Positions 1-13,569 of a stretch of 64,000 nt of DNA are shown in pieces (the stretch's first letter is position 1; each line of letters starts with the position of its first letter). A program made the position numbers and the translations under genes. The stretch lies in contig PQWQ01000002.1 in NCBI GenBank assembly GCA_002943765.1, positions 3,968,001 through 4,032,000 on the forward strand. The letters are read 5' to 3'. The notes under the pieces are model-generated. The model did no database searches. It was not told the DNA's origin and was given only the letters and a program-made list of their open reading frames with translations. Source of the stretch: Psoroptes ovis (Eukaryota; Arthropoda; Arachnida; Sarcoptiformes; Psoroptidae).

Positions 1-458
1 AACAGCTTAAAATGTGTGAACAATTGTGTGCGCTACTTGTGATAATCCACTGTATCATTGAAAACATATTCAACAAAATAAATTCAACGAAATTTCAACC
101 AAACAAAACAAAGAAGAGAAATAAAAACCAATTTTCAATTGATTTAATTGTACATACAAACACATTATCTTATTATTTTTAAACGAAATTTTTTATTTGC
201 CTTAAAACAAATAAACAAACACAGAAGGAGAGAAAACTTTTTGAAATGGTCAAAATTGATGTATCATCTGATATCAAATTTGTGTTTGAGTGTATGTGTG
301 TGTGTGTTTGAATGATAAATGAAACCAATTGAATTCATGTTTCATTGAAGATGGACATCAACGAACAACAGTAGCCGAATGAACAACAAAATTTTGACAA
401 TTTTCAACGATGACCATTTTGTTTTTCAGTTTTTTTCTATTTATTTATTTGAAAGCAA

Positions 459-482
459 TTTTTTTTTTTTTTTTTTTTTTTT
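459..482. repeat. poly-T tract, 24 nt
   Basis: Uninterrupted T run. Runs of 10-36 A or T recur through the window. None is flanked by a target-site duplication or a coding retroelement, so they are read as simple sequence. Confidence 0.9.
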
Positions 483-2296
483 GGTCAACATTTTTTGTTT
501 TTGTTAGGATCAAATTTGTCATGTTATATTTCTATGTGTTTTCATTTTTTTTCGGAGTAAAAAAGCAAAATAAAACAAATAAATGAATGAAAATCAGAAG
601 AAACGAAACGAAACAGCAGTAAACAAATTAGATTTGTATTAAAAATTTGCAAAATTGAAGCAGATTCGATGTTCATTCTGTTCCCATTTTGCTGGCCGTG
701 TGGCCGATTGTCAATTTTCATTTGGGTTGAAAAGTGTGTGTGACAATTGAATGGCGTAGAATTTTGAATTTATTTTTCTTTGGATTTCAAATGTTCAAAT
801 TCAAATTTAAATGGTGTGCTTTTAACAAAATGTAGTGCCCAAAAATGAATTCATTGAAATAATAAAAAAATAAGTCAAATTATAATAATGAAAATAATAA
901 ATAACGAATGATATACGAGAAGGAAAAAAAGGAGAAATTTTCAATATTTTATGGAAATATAAACATTAATTTGTGGAGAAATTGGTTATTTGAAATGAAT
1001 TGAATCAAGTCCAAAAATATCCGTAATTGCCGTAATGGTAATGTTAATACCATACCATATACCGTGTACGGTGAATTAAAACATTTGATAAAGGAACGAA
1101 TAAATTTAAAGGAAAAAATGAATTAAATATGAATTATGATTATTTTGAATGATGATTTTTTTACATGTTATTCTTGTATTTTTATGTGTATTTGGCGTTT
1201 CTTCTTCCCTTCAACAAGGAGCAATCAAATCGCACATATTTTGTTTCATTGATTCGATTCCGGGTAAACATATTATCATAAAACATATTGGCTAAGCAAA
1301 TTTTTTCTTGATTTCCATTTTTCGCCAATAAAGTAAATAATAACCAGATTCTAAGCTTAAGCTTTTAAACTTTTCTGTAAACCTGGATGCTTTTCGAATT
1401 GATTTTGATTTGTTTATTTTCTTTTATTCAAAAAATATAAGAAATATTGAAATGATTCAATCAACTTGAACTGGATCAATGCCAATGAATGAATGAGCAA
1501 ACAAAATGGTATTGTTTACTTTAATGTTAAATACTAATCAGACTGAATCAGCAAATATCAAACCATCATCATCATCAATGAACATTTATGAATTTTGAAT
1601 AATCACAGAACAAGCTAAGAAAAAAATGAAGGAAGACTTGAAGTTATTTGAACACTTGAAAAGTACAATATTTCAATATTATTATGGAGAGAAATTCATG
1701 TGAATATGTGAATATTCAATACAGAAAAATAAGGCAAAAAATGAAAGTTTTTCTGGCATCGAAGAATATTTGAATGAAAGAAAATCTTTGATTTCATTGA
1801 TTTCATTCAATCATATCGACAAAAATGATTTTTGACCAAAATCAAAGCAAAAATTTTCATTTTTTACTTTAATTTCTGTTCTGTGTTTTTTAACACAATC
1901 AATTCAATTTCAATTCTATTTTCTTTTCATTCATTCGCTTTTCATTTTTCTGGTTTAAAATTGATAAATAATTCATGAGAGAATCATTGTTTGTTTGTAT
2001 GTTTATTATTATTCTTTACATTGCTATTATTATCATCATCGACATCATCACATACATTTTTCAATAATGATAATGTTCATTTCGTTTATTTCAATTGGTG
2101 AAATTTTGTTTTTTGCTTTTTTTTATTTTCACTGATAAAACGAAGTGAAAAATACAATGGCAAAAATTGTTATCAAATAATAACAATTTCATTGATTTGT
2201 AGAGGAGAAAATTTGAGGGGAAATAAATTGAGTACATTGATTTGATGAATTGTAATTGAATTATTATAGTATATGAATGCAATAATTTCTCCTGCA

Positions 2297-2366
2297 TCAT
2301 TCCTTATTTTTGATTCTCCATACACTGGTTACCAGGTGTTTTCCACAGGATTCTGCTTGATTTGAA
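2297..2366 (-). other. Candidate downstream (possibly last) exon of the 6.1 kb secreted-protein gene
   Basis: On the minus strand a T-rich tract ending in TTTTTTTTCAG precedes position 2366. If joined to the phase-2 donor at 6089, the frame stays open for 23 residues, including ESCGKHLVTSVW, and stops at 2297-2299. The CGKHLV string resembles the start of an insulin/relaxin B chain, but the second B-chain cysteine is absent. A possible donor (CTG then GTAACC) lies inside the exon. The acceptor is good; the connection and the family are guesses. Confidence 0.25.
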
Positions 2367-5300
2367 CTGAAAAAAAATGATAATTTTTGCAACAAAAAAT
2401 TGCCAAAATTAAGCAGTAAATTGAAATGTAAATTTCATTTGAAAAATGTGGATTTCAACAGAGACATGAAAGGAAAAAAAATTTAAAATTAATTGAAATT
2501 TCAAAATTTTTATTCGTTAAATTTTGAATTTCTCCTGGATTTCCCTTTGAATTTTTCTTAAAATTTTGAATTAATTCAAAATCCTACCAAATTGAATTCA
2601 ACGGAATTTCTCTTTGGAATTGAAATTTTTACTTCATTTTTTCCATATTCATATTATTCATACATATTTAACGAAAACCACATGAATGTTGCACAAGTTT
2701 TTGAATGTTTATTTGTACCAAAAACAAAGTTTTATGAAAACTATTTGAAAAAAAGGAAATTCTGAATCGAAATTTCAAAAGAAAAATAGTCAAGTGAATA
2801 TTACTATTGTTATTATTTGACAACAGTTAAATTCATTCAATTGAAAATTGAATTTTTTTTTTCATTTTCTCATTCATTGATCGATCAATGAATATAGCAG
2901 CAGTAAAGGTTTGTTTTCAATTATTTTATAGGAAAATAATAATAAAAAACTATTTACAGCATCCGCTTTATTTTATTATTATATTATTATTTTGTTCATT
3001 GACTTGAATTGCTGAAGCGTTTCGTTCAGTTTTTTTGGGTTTTTATTTTTATTTCTTTTATTATTTATTTTCAATGATAAAAAAACATAACCATTCAATC
3101 GTTGTTGTTGCAATGAAAAAAAAACGAAAAAATTCCAGGATCATAATCCTTTTATATATGTTTGTATCGGTCCAATGGTTGTTGGTGGCAAGGCTGTTTT
3201 TGGTTGGTATGTTTTTTTTTGCTGGTTTGTTGTTGTTTAGTTGGCGTTGAAATTGAGCCAACCAAACAACAACAACAACAATTGAATAATTTTTCATATA
3301 AAAATCATCATAACAATAGGAAAGTGGGGCTCAAATTTCATGAATCTAAATTGAGTTTGAAGATGTTTTCATCGTTTTTTTTTCAATGAAAAAATAATTG
3401 TTATTGTTTTCCTATCGCTCATACATATATTTTCAAAGTCAAACATTTCAACTCGCTATTGTTTTTTATAGCGGAAGCAAATGAATAGAGGATTGAATTA
3501 ATAAAAAAAATGTACTAAAAATGAATGGTGCAAGAATGGTTTGATCTGTACTTTAATTTTTGTGTTTTTTAATTGAAAATAGATATTTTCAACATTTACG
3601 AATATTTGTGTTTCACTATATATGGATAAAAATGAATGATACCATTGAATAATGATTATTAATTGATAATAATGAATGATAATTCGATACATGAAACGTA
3701 ATTATAAACTTTCTGTTTCTTTCTTCTGCTTTGTTCATCTCTCTCGGTTTATTTTGTATTTAATTTTTTTTTCACCAAGATGGTATGAAAGAGAGAAGAA
3801 GAAGAAAATGATAAATTATACATTGAATATGTATGTATACTAATGCATGGAAAATTTAGAACTTGAATGTGTTTGATAATTTCGTTAGTTTATTTTTGTA
3901 CATTTGAAAATGGTAAAAGTATATTCATGTTAAGTGTGTTCCTGATACATTATTCGGTACGAATAATGTATTTTATTTATTTTATTCCATTATTATTTTG
4001 TCAACAACAGTACAAAAAACGAAACGAAAAAAAAATCGAAAATCAAATAATCAGCAGAAAAAATATAAATGATTATCATTATAATTATGATTCAATTCGA
4101 AATAATAATGATAATAATCATGAAATGATAATGATAATCGATTAATTAATCTTTATAAATTAATAATGATTATAATAATAATAATATTCGATTGCTTTTT
4201 AGGTTTTCTGATGGTGAATCAGAAGCCCAAAAACAATTGATGAACAATTATATCAATTTTGGTCAGAAAAATAGTTAATGATTATTATTTCTTCTTCTTT
4301 GAGAGATAATTTTCTCCCAAAAGTGAAAGCAATTGGATGCAAGTTTGAAACATGAAAAAACATGAAATGTAATTAACATAATTATTCAGTGTAAAAAATA
4401 GCCAGAAACAAATGAAACGAAAGCAACTGTCCTAAAATAATGTGAAAAAAAAACAATTCAAATCGTCCGATTTCGATGCATGGAAAATTGATTAAAAAGT
4501 TTTTTATGTTTTTCCGAAGTATTTTCTATGGTTAAACACACATACACACACATTTGTGATGTTAACAAAAACACCAAATACGCTATTTTACATCGAAATT
4601 TGGATGCTTATTTTTTTCGTGTTTCATTGATCAAAGTAATTAAGTATTTTTAATTTTTGCTGTGTTCTGTTTGTTGCTATGTCCCGGTAGACACACAAAC
4701 ATTTTGAAAATTTCTCATTATTTTGAACAAAAAGTGTTTTTTGCAGTTCATTTTGTATGGGAAATTATTTAAAACACAAATAAAAAATACATGAACTTCA
4801 TCTCATGCTCATGGCTAATTCAAATTCAAATTTTTGTTTTCCATGAAAAAAAGTAGCCATTATGGGCCCACATGAATTTTTCACAGAATGAATTAGCATC
4901 CAATAATGTTGTGTGTATGGGAATGAAAAAAATACCCGAACATATGTCTAGGGAATGAAGTAGAGTAAACTAAACTAAACTAAAAAAACCAAGAGATCTA
5001 TGGCCGTAATGGAATTCCATCCTTTTGAACATAATCATATTCTTCAATGCCTAACTGCATTATTGAAATATTTTTCTCGTTGAACATACATGTTTAATTT
5101 GTTAATTTTTCTTCAAATACACACAAATATGAACATTTATTACATGAAATTTACAAAGAATTTACAAATAAGAATTTATTCATTTCTTTGAATGAAAAAA
5201 AATAATGTAAAAAATCAAGATTTATTTGTTCTTATTAATCTATTTATTTACACACAAAAAAACACACAAACATTTTGAATTTATGAATGTGTCACATGAC

Positions 5301-6088
5301 ACATTTAGCTAAAAAGAATTTTGATTTAGTTTCATATCGGTGAAAAAGAAAAGGAATTTTTTCATCAACATTTTATTTTTGTCGAAATAAGTAGTAAGTA
5401 AATACAGAATTGATCTTTTATATCTAACATTTCATCGATATCGATATTGATATTGATTTATTCCTTTTTTTTTGTTGCTCTTTTAGGATTGAAATAATGT
5501 TTGAATATTACACAACTTTTTGTTTTTTGTATTTTTTCACTTGCTGGTGGATTCTTGAAATTCTTATTTAATATCAGAGAGAATTTATTATACATTTATG
5601 TCTAACATATATGTATTTCTTCATTTATCACATATTTTTTCCATTCATTCATTCATTATTCATTCATCCATGTAGCAAAAATATAAGAATTATATTTATT
5701 ATTTTTTATTTCCATCTTTACTAATGAACCAATTCAAAGAATGTGTGTTGTAAAGAAGAAGATAAGAAGAATATGATGATGAATAGAATTAAAAAAATGC
5801 TGGAAAGTAAGATGGAGATGAAAAAGAAGAAAAATGCCCAAGTTGGCAATTTTTTATCTTCTTTTTACTTTGAATTCGGTGTGTGACTCATTTCTCAGTG
5901 AAATTGAATCAGAATTATAATATAATAATGATAATAATAATAATAATAATATCTAATTCAAATGCCCTGAAGGATATTGATTTTCGTTTATCATGAGAAA
6001 TAAGTAAAGAGAAAAATAAATGTAATAATATGATAGAGAAAATAATTTTAATAAATAATAATGAAATGGAATGAAAATGAATACACAC

Positions 6089-6648
6089 CGAACATCGATG
6101 ATTTTATTTTCCTGTTCAACATCATTCAATTTTGTTGATTCATTCAATTTATTATCATTGATGAGAGATGCTTTCAATGATGATTGTTGTTGATTTGTTG
6201 ATGGTTGACTTAGTTGCTTTCGTTGTTGCTGTTGTTGTTGATGTTGATTAATATTGAAAAATGTTTCATCAAGAAATAAATTTGCTTCAGGTAAAAAATC
6301 TATAAGACTTATATCGATTTGTGGATTTATTTTCGTTTCATATTTTTTCATCATCATAGAATTTGTTGTCATTGTTGTTGTTGTTGTTTTATTATGATTT
6401 AAATTGTTATGATTTAATAATTTTTGATTTATTATTTGATTAGATTGTATTGATTGTGATTGATGATTATGATAATCAAAACGATATTGTTGTTGTTGTT
6501 GCAGTTGCAGCTGCGGCTGTAGCTGGTGTTGATGATGAATATTTACAGATACAGATGAAATTGTTTTCATCATTATCATAGATGATAATGACAAAATAAC
6601 GATGAATGAAATTGATAATTTTCGTAATGATTCCATAGTTATTATCAT
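6089..6648 (-). CDS. First coding exon of an unrecognised secreted Gln/Asn/His-rich protein (partial)
   Basis: The frame starts with ATG at 6648; a second in-frame ATG four codons later is an equally good start. Residues about 5-35 are a hydrophobic signal-peptide-like stretch (FIVILSLSSMIMM). Low-complexity Gln, His and Asn repeats follow, then a more complex acidic segment (SLIDFLPEANLFLDETFFNI) and a charged tail ending in IIDVR. A donor (CG then GTGTGT) at 6088/6087 would close the exon in phase 2 after 186 codons; past it the frame turns into Phe/Tyr/Ile-rich read-through, as expected of an intron. I do not recognise the family. The layout (signal peptide, long low-complexity spacer, no cysteine before the donor) suits the pro-region of a secreted precursor. 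Later exons are not identified with confidence. Confidence 0.5.
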
Positions 6649-9412
6649 TATTTTGAAATCTCTCTTTCAATTTCGGTTAAATGAAGTCTCTTTTTTTCAA
6701 CTAAATTCCATTTGACAGTGGATTCAATTTTTGTTCTAAAATAAAATTAAAAATAAATAAAAAATAAAATAAAAGTATAAAATTATTATTATTATCATCA
6801 TCATTATCATTCACGCTAATTTTATTTTGGACAATGTTGCAACGAGAAAAAAAGTAAAAAAGAAAATCATGTTGTTTTGGTTTGTTCATAAAAAAAATCA
6901 GAAAATAAAATAAATTGATGGTTAATGGTTATTTGCTTTCTTCTGGTGCTGGTGCTGCTGCTGCTGCTTTGTTCTCTATTATTTTCAAGTTTGAAAATTT
7001 TTTTCTTCTCAAAAATTTCAATACACACAGAATATAATAGGAAAAGGAAAATTTGTCACCGAATAACGACCAACAAGAAAAAAATAATGATCATTATTTT
7101 CTTGGGTTGTTAACAAAGGCGGCTTTATAAGAATCGAAAATAAAATGGAAAAAAATGAAAATGAATTGGGAGCAATCGAGCACTAATGGTTTCATAATTA
7201 CATTGAATTTTATTTTTTATTTTTATTGGATTCCAAGACGAAGAAGAAGAAATCGAAAAATAAAAAAAAAGCCAAACGAAAATAAATTGCCGTTTGTTGT
7301 TGTTGTTGTTCTATTGGATTTGTATTGGAAGAAGAAGAAGAAACGACGACGAAGATTTCAAAATCGAATAATAAAAAGTAATGAAATAAAATAAATTGAG
7401 GTAAATAGAACAAGAATCTATCGAGAATCGGGTACGAAATTCTATAGAAATGAAGAAAATATCTTCTACATTTGTTAAACGAATAAAGCGAAAATTTTCA
7501 TTGAAATTCTCTCGGAGATATTCTGCATTTTGAATTGTATTAAAACCATTTTTCGATATAATATTTATTATTTCAAAGCTTTTCCTCAACTTTCGATATC
7601 GATGAACAGCAGATTAAATTATTAATATTTATTATTTTCAAATTCATTTGAAATGAAGAAGGAGAAAAAAAAGTGATTAATTTCACTTTTTTTCGCGTAT
7701 ATTTCAAACTAGATACCAGTCGCAAAGGTTGTTGCTATGAAACGGAGTTTTTGCAATAAAGAAAATTACTGAAAATTATTGTCATTATCATTATTATTAT
7801 TATTATTAATGAAAATGGATTCATTTAGCCTGAAAAAAAGAATAAAAATAAATAAATTCTTTCATACAAATAATGACAATATAATTGTCAACATTTGAAT
7901 GATTATTATGATTAAAATTGAGCCGAAAATGAAAAAATTCTGACCAATCAAATGAATAAATGAATGAATGGAACGAATAAATGATTTGAACAATTTCATT
8001 TTAAATTATCATCATCATGATGATTTTGTGCCGAAAATTGTGCAAAGAATTTTATTTTTTTTCCATTTCAATGCTTAATTGATTTCGAAATAAAAAAAAT
8101 TTGTCAAAATGAAATAGAAAAATGGAATGAAAATGAATAGAATAAATATTAAATAAAAAATATCAATTTCTTAATTTGAAATAAATTTGATATATTATCA
8201 TTATATAAATACACAAATGATCATTTATCATCAAATGATAATATATATTCAATGATAATAAATATTAGAATTCATTTGTTTTCTGAAAGGACAATTGAGA
8301 TTGAATGATAATTGGCGAGAATAAATGAAAATATTAATAGAAATTACATTCATTCGAAAAATACTGAGCAAACCGAATAAAAAAACAATCAAAATAATTG
8401 GAGAGAAATGAGCGCATCAATCAAAATACGATCGAGAAGAGCGAAAAATGGAAATAAATAAAATACAATCTTCATCAGCCGCGATGCAATGAGATTCCCC
8501 ATGTGATTTAAATCAAAATTCATTAAGAATGGTAGGAGAAATATGGAAAAAAGATAAAGAAGAAGATTGGATTGAGATGAAGATGAAATTGAAATGAAAT
8601 AAAATAAAATAAAATCATGATCATTCAGATGACAAAACTTTCAAATTGATAAAGATGAGAAGAGAGAAAATTTCAATAAAATAATCAAAATAATAATCAT
8701 GAAAATAATGATAGAAAAAATGATGGAAAAATGAAATAATGATATAAATCTAAATGATAATAATAATTATTATTATGATCATCGTTATAATAAAAATAAA
8801 GATAAATCATCAACATACGAATCATATTTTAAATCATACTTGTCATAATCATTCAGTGAAATGTAGATTTTCTATCGTTTCCTCGAAAATACATCAAAAT
8901 ATATCTGGTCCCAAATGTTTCATTTTAATAAATTCTGTTCAATTGGCATATATTTTAATAATTCTTTTTCATATTCACAATATATTTTGGTCGATTAAAT
9001 CGCATAAATGAATGAATGAATGAATCCAAGAATGCAATGAAATGAATTTATGTATGCAAATGATGGAATTTTTTTTTATATTTTATTTTATTTTTGAGCA
9101 CAAAACATAATGATTGTATTCCGTTTTATTATTATCATTACAATTATGATTATAATTCAAGTTTGATTTGATCCATTTATTTTTTTTTATATTAATATTT
9201 GCTCAATATTTTCATTCAGACGTATGATTATCATCATCATCATCATTGTTATCTTTATTGTTATTATTATTGCGATTCACAAAAAAAAACATTTGGTACC
9301 AGGTGAGCTTAAAGCAAACACACACACACACACATGCAAACGAGAAATTGAGGAAAATTATTCATCAAAGTTTTTTTTTATTTATTTTCATCAAATATTT
9401 CATCATCAAAAT

Positions 9413-9493
9413 ATGCTCAAATATTCATTCATTCACAAACAAGGTTTAGGTTTATTATTATTAATATTTTGTTCCATTTTTATTATGACTCAG
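9413..9493 (+). other. Candidate first exon encoding a signal peptide
   Basis: An ATG at 9413 opens 27 codons with an n-region (MLKYSFIHKQ) followed by a strongly hydrophobic core (GLGLLLLIFCSIFI). The frame ends exactly at CAG followed by GTACGA, a good donor in phase 0. No partner exon was found. T-rich DNA encodes hydrophobic strings by chance, so this is a candidate only. Confidence 0.25.
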
Positions 9494-9519
9494 GTACGAG
9501 ATAGGTAAATAGTGAGTAG

Positions 9520-9547
9520 GTGTGTGTGTGTGTGTGTGCGTGTGTGT
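9520..9547. repeat. GT/TG dinucleotide microsatellite
   Basis: Near-perfect TG repeat with one GC interruption. A CA array lies about 190 bp upstream (9317-9333) and a CT-rich tract downstream (9651-9668). Confidence 0.9.
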
Positions 9548-9701
9548 TTTATGATAAACAACGACCGACAAACAACCACCAAAGAACAAACGGTTCAAAA
9601 AAAATGTCAATTTGAAAAAATTTATTCCACCAGCTCCACCAGCTTTCTTTCTCTCTCTCTCTTTCTCTGTTCTTTATTGTATCCAACAATATTGACAGAA
9701 G

Positions 9702-9747
9702 ATGAAGGCCTTTGTGTTGGTTTGTTTGTTTGTCAATGTATCAATAG
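9702..9747 (+). other. Candidate first exon encoding a short signal peptide
   Basis: An ATG at 9702 in a purine-rich context (AGAAG before the ATG) encodes MKAFVLVCLFVNVSI and then reaches ATAG followed by GTAGAT, a plausible donor in phase 1. A very short first exon holding most of a signal peptide is the usual structure of arthropod cuticle and other secreted-protein genes. I could not find the second exon, so the call rests on the peptide and donor alone. Confidence 0.28.
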
Positions 9748-10352
9748 GTAGATGAATGAATAAATGAATAAACAAATAAATAACATGAAATCAATCGTGA
9801 AACTTGTGATAATAATAATAATAATAATAATGAAACTGAAAAAAATTCTGAATAATTTTATATTATTTTTTTTCCGAAGAAAATTTGTCTTATTTTCAAT
9901 TTGTTTGTTTGTTTGTTCGTTTGTTCGTTGTTGACAAATACCAGACTTACCTTTATATTTTGTTCTGACAAAAAAAAAGTTTGACATGGCAAAATATGAA
10001 CAGGAATGAATTCTAAATAAATTCAAAATAAAATTTCATTGATATTCTAAGCAGAAAAGTTTCAAAGCGAAAAACCAAAAATAATGTTTGAAGTTGATAA
10101 GAATTTAGTTTTCTTGAGAATATTTACATTTGAATATAATTATCATCAATGTTTTGTGAGTAATAATAATAATAATAATAATTATAAATGAGTATTTACG
10201 TAAAAGAAAAATTAAATAATCAATAAATAAAAGCACACAAACTTTTAAAATTTGACAAGATAGCAATGAAATGAATAATGTTGAATTTTAATTGAATTTT
10301 TTTTTAATTAATAATTATTCGTTTGAAATTTGTTTTGAAATTAGTTTATTCA

Positions 10353-10454
10353 ATGATAATGATTGCTTGTTTTCTGTTTTCTGTTCTGGTTTTTGCCAAT
10401 CAACCGAAAACAAATAACGAATGTAGCATATGCGATGTATGCGATGAACAATGA
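10353..10454 (+). other. Short ORF: signal peptide plus a small Cys-containing peptide
   Basis: A 33-codon frame starts at ATG 10353 (or ATG 10359). It reads as a hydrophobic leader (MIACFLFSVLVFA) followed by a short polar tail containing ECSICDVCDEQ and a stop at 10452-10454. Leader plus cysteine cluster is the arrangement of small secreted peptides. There is no homologue I recognise, and a chance frame is possible. Confidence 0.22.
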
Positions 10455-11667
10455 TGTCAAATGCACAAAATTCTTGATCAAAATCGAGAGATTGTTTGAC
10501 GGAGACGAAACATGTGAAAGAATTTAGCGCCGCTTTTTGTCTTCGTTTTTCTTATTAATTTCAAATTATTCAAAACACATGAACACAAACACATTAATTC
10601 AATAATTACTGTGATAATTTCTGTGCACCACCACTTGTCGAGATTAAAAGACGTTGCGAAATACGAAAAAAAATCGGGAAAATCCAAAGATGTTTCGTTC
10701 AATTTAAATTTTTTGCATAACAAAATTCAATAAGGCGGCATTTTCCTAGTTTTCGGGTCAAACTATTTTTCAATGCATTTTGCAAATCATTCTTGAAAAA
10801 ATTGAATAAACGAATCGACTAATGTTGATGATGATCGAACGAACCATAACAGAATGATGATGATGATGAACACTGACACTAACATGAAATGAAATGAATG
10901 GGAAAAATATACCGAAAAGCACAGCATCACAAACACATTTTAGATTCTCTCATTTGGTTACCCAAAAAAAAGACACATACAAAAACATTTGGAAATGAAA
11001 AATATTTTATTTCTCCATTCATTCGTATAAAATATCAGAAGATAGATAGATGCAATTGCAACATTTTCAATTCGGTGGTGGTGGTGGTGTACAACACAAC
11101 ACAACACATATATGAAAATATGTAAGTTAAGATGCGCAGAATTATTCAATGAATGAATCAGTATTTTCAAATATATTTTTTTTGATATTCCATATTCCCA
11201 GAATGGGAAATTCTACTAGTCATTTGCTAAAATGGTAGGAATTGCAGAATCGTTCTATGCGCAATTGCACAATTGCAAATAATTTCATTTTCAAATGATT
11301 TGATCCTTTCCACCAGTCGATACCATTTGTTTGATGATTGAAATTTTTTTTTTTCAAAAAATGCATTTTAAATATGAGATTTCATCATTATCCGATGATT
11401 TGTATGATTGAATTTTTCATGATTTTTTTTTCAAAAAAAAAAAAATTAATTCCTTCCATAATTACACGATTCATTGATGATTGAATTCATTTTTCGATGA
11501 ATTATTAAATGAATTTTTCACTTTTCTCTTCATTATTTTTCAGATTTTCTGCAAAGAAATTGATTTGAAACACATAAAATTTTGGATGAAATTCAAGTCG
11601 AGTCGAGCTGCTGACGGTGTTTGATAATGGTAAATGTTGATGATAAATTAATGTTTCAGAATGTTGC

Positions 11668-11733
11668 TAAATGTTTTATCGGTGTTGTCGAAACGTTGTT
11701 GTAATAACGGAAATTATTTTGATAAAACATTTA
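11668..11733. repeat. Inverted repeat, 13-bp perfect arms, 40-nt spacer
   Basis: TAAATGTTTTATC at 11668-11680 is the exact reverse complement of GATAAAACATTTA at 11721-11733. The surrounding 190 bp is richer in CG dinucleotides than its neighbours. It could form a hairpin or be the remnant of a small inverted-repeat element. Confidence 0.6.
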
Positions 11734-11974
11734 ACGGTAGTCGTTGAGTTTCGTCGAGTTATGTTGAGAATTTTTTCAGGAAAAATCGATGATAATGCAA
11801 ATCGGAAGAATTTTTGAATTTTCGTGTTTCAAATGCCAACGATTTGAATTTAAATTTTTCATTCACGGGTTTTTCCATGTTTCGATAATGTAAAATTTTC
11901 GATTTATTGCAATTGAAAAATTCAACTTCAATATCATAAACATATGGTCATCGATTTTGGGGATGATTTTCACC

Positions 11975-11997
11975 AAAAAAAAAAAAAAAAAAAAAAA
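11975..11997. repeat. poly-A tract, 23 nt
   Basis: Uninterrupted A run in non-coding DNA. Confidence 0.9.
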
Positions 11998-12178
11998 TTC
12001 ATGAAAAATAGAGGAAAAATATATTCACTGATCTAAGCTCAAAAATTATGCAGAAACATCTGCCATTTCTTTTCTCGTTCCGTTTTCATGCACATATTTG
12101 ACTCATCATTGAATTTAAAATGATGAATTTGCATTGGCTTGAATCAATGAAGCACTGAAATGCAGCAATGAAATTGGC

Positions 12179-12200
12179 TGTTGTTGTTGTTGTTGTTGTT
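12179..12200. repeat. TTG trinucleotide repeat
   Basis: About seven TTG units. Similar TTG/CAA arrays occur at several intergenic places, including an AAC array at 49768-49792. Confidence 0.85.
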
Positions 12201-13569
12201 CTCAGCTAATCATTCATTCTTCATTATTATTATTTATTCACAATTAACAAATACAAAAAACTGCTGATGCTTCCATCATCGTTTTTTTTTTGTTTTTGTT
12301 GGTCTTCATTATTTGTTTCATTGATGATTGCTTGATGTTTTGATGAATAAATGAATGAATAATTGAATAAATGAATAAATAATCAAAAATCAAGAAATTT
12401 ATGAACAATCAAAATGCAAAAAACAAAAATAAATGAACAACCCATCAAAATGAACTTGATCAATATTCAATTTTTGAACAAAAAACAAAATGAAGATCGG
12501 TTGTTGTTTGTGCAATCAAAAATAATCACAAGGCGGCCGATCATTCTCTCTTTTTGAATTTGAATGATGTGTTGTTTCTTCAATGATAATAACGATGATA
12601 ATGATGATGATGGTCAAAGTTAGTTTTAATAATAAACTTTAATTTTAATCATTTCTATTTGATTGAAATTCATTTCTGTTTTTGTGTTCTGTTCTGTTGT
12701 TTCTGATTAAATTCAGTCATTTCTCATTGGAAAATTGTTTCTCTTCTTTTTTCTCACAAATTTCAATTTGAATTCAAATAAGTAAATCAATGAATGTGAA
12801 GCTACACAGAGTGAAAAAAAATCACCCAAAAGTGATAAATGAAATAAATAAATGTAAATATTTTCTGCATACTTCCAGATGATATTTTGGCTGAAAATAA
12901 AGTGAAAAACAGGATCAAAACGTACTTATCAGTGCATGTGTGAGCGTCTGCCATCAACCACCAACACATATTTCTAGTTTTCTTTGGTCAAATATCAGTG
13001 TTTTAAAAGTTTCTTCTTCTTCATTTATTCGGATGATAAAAATAAAAATTAATCTCGGGTCATTTAAATTATTTAGAGATTCGATAATTTATTTAATTAT
13101 TTTTATTATTTGTCGGCAAACACATAGACATACCTACCTACGCATGCATATATTTGTTATTCAAAATTTGAAAAAATTTAAAAAAAAAATTAAAAAATTT
13201 CATAGAAAATTATCGATAATGGATTTAGAATGGTAATTTTAAATGGGTAATTTTAATGATTTTTCAATATTAAAATTGATAAAAGCCGAAACGAAAATGA
13301 TCAGGTTTTAATAGGTCAAAAAAATCCGCGAAAAATCTTCAAAAATCTTCTTCTGGAAAATCTTCCGAAAAATTTCAAATCATTGATCTCTGTGTAAATT
13401 AATTAATCAGCTTTGAAAATCAATTTTTAAAATTCCTTGATTTTGTTGATTCGTTGATCTTTTAAATTGGATTTTTCATTTAATCAAATCGATTTCAAAA
13501 TGTTTTAAAATTTAAAATTTTTTTAATGTTTCAATGAAAATTTTTAGTCAAAAACAAATTCCTTTATCG

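Larger units (their letters stand above)
1..6088. other. Mostly non-coding AT-rich stretch downstream of the 6.1 kb minus-strand exon
   Basis: No long reading frame and no recognisable gene. It holds homopolymers (for example the T run at 459-482), a short TAAAC tandem array (4966-4984) and an AAGCTTAAGCTT palindrome near 1353. On the minus strand it should contain the remaining exons of the secreted-protein gene whose first coding exon lies at 6089-6648. One candidate exon with a strong polypyrimidine tract and AG acceptor is at 2297-2366; it is described under findings. Confidence 0.6.
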
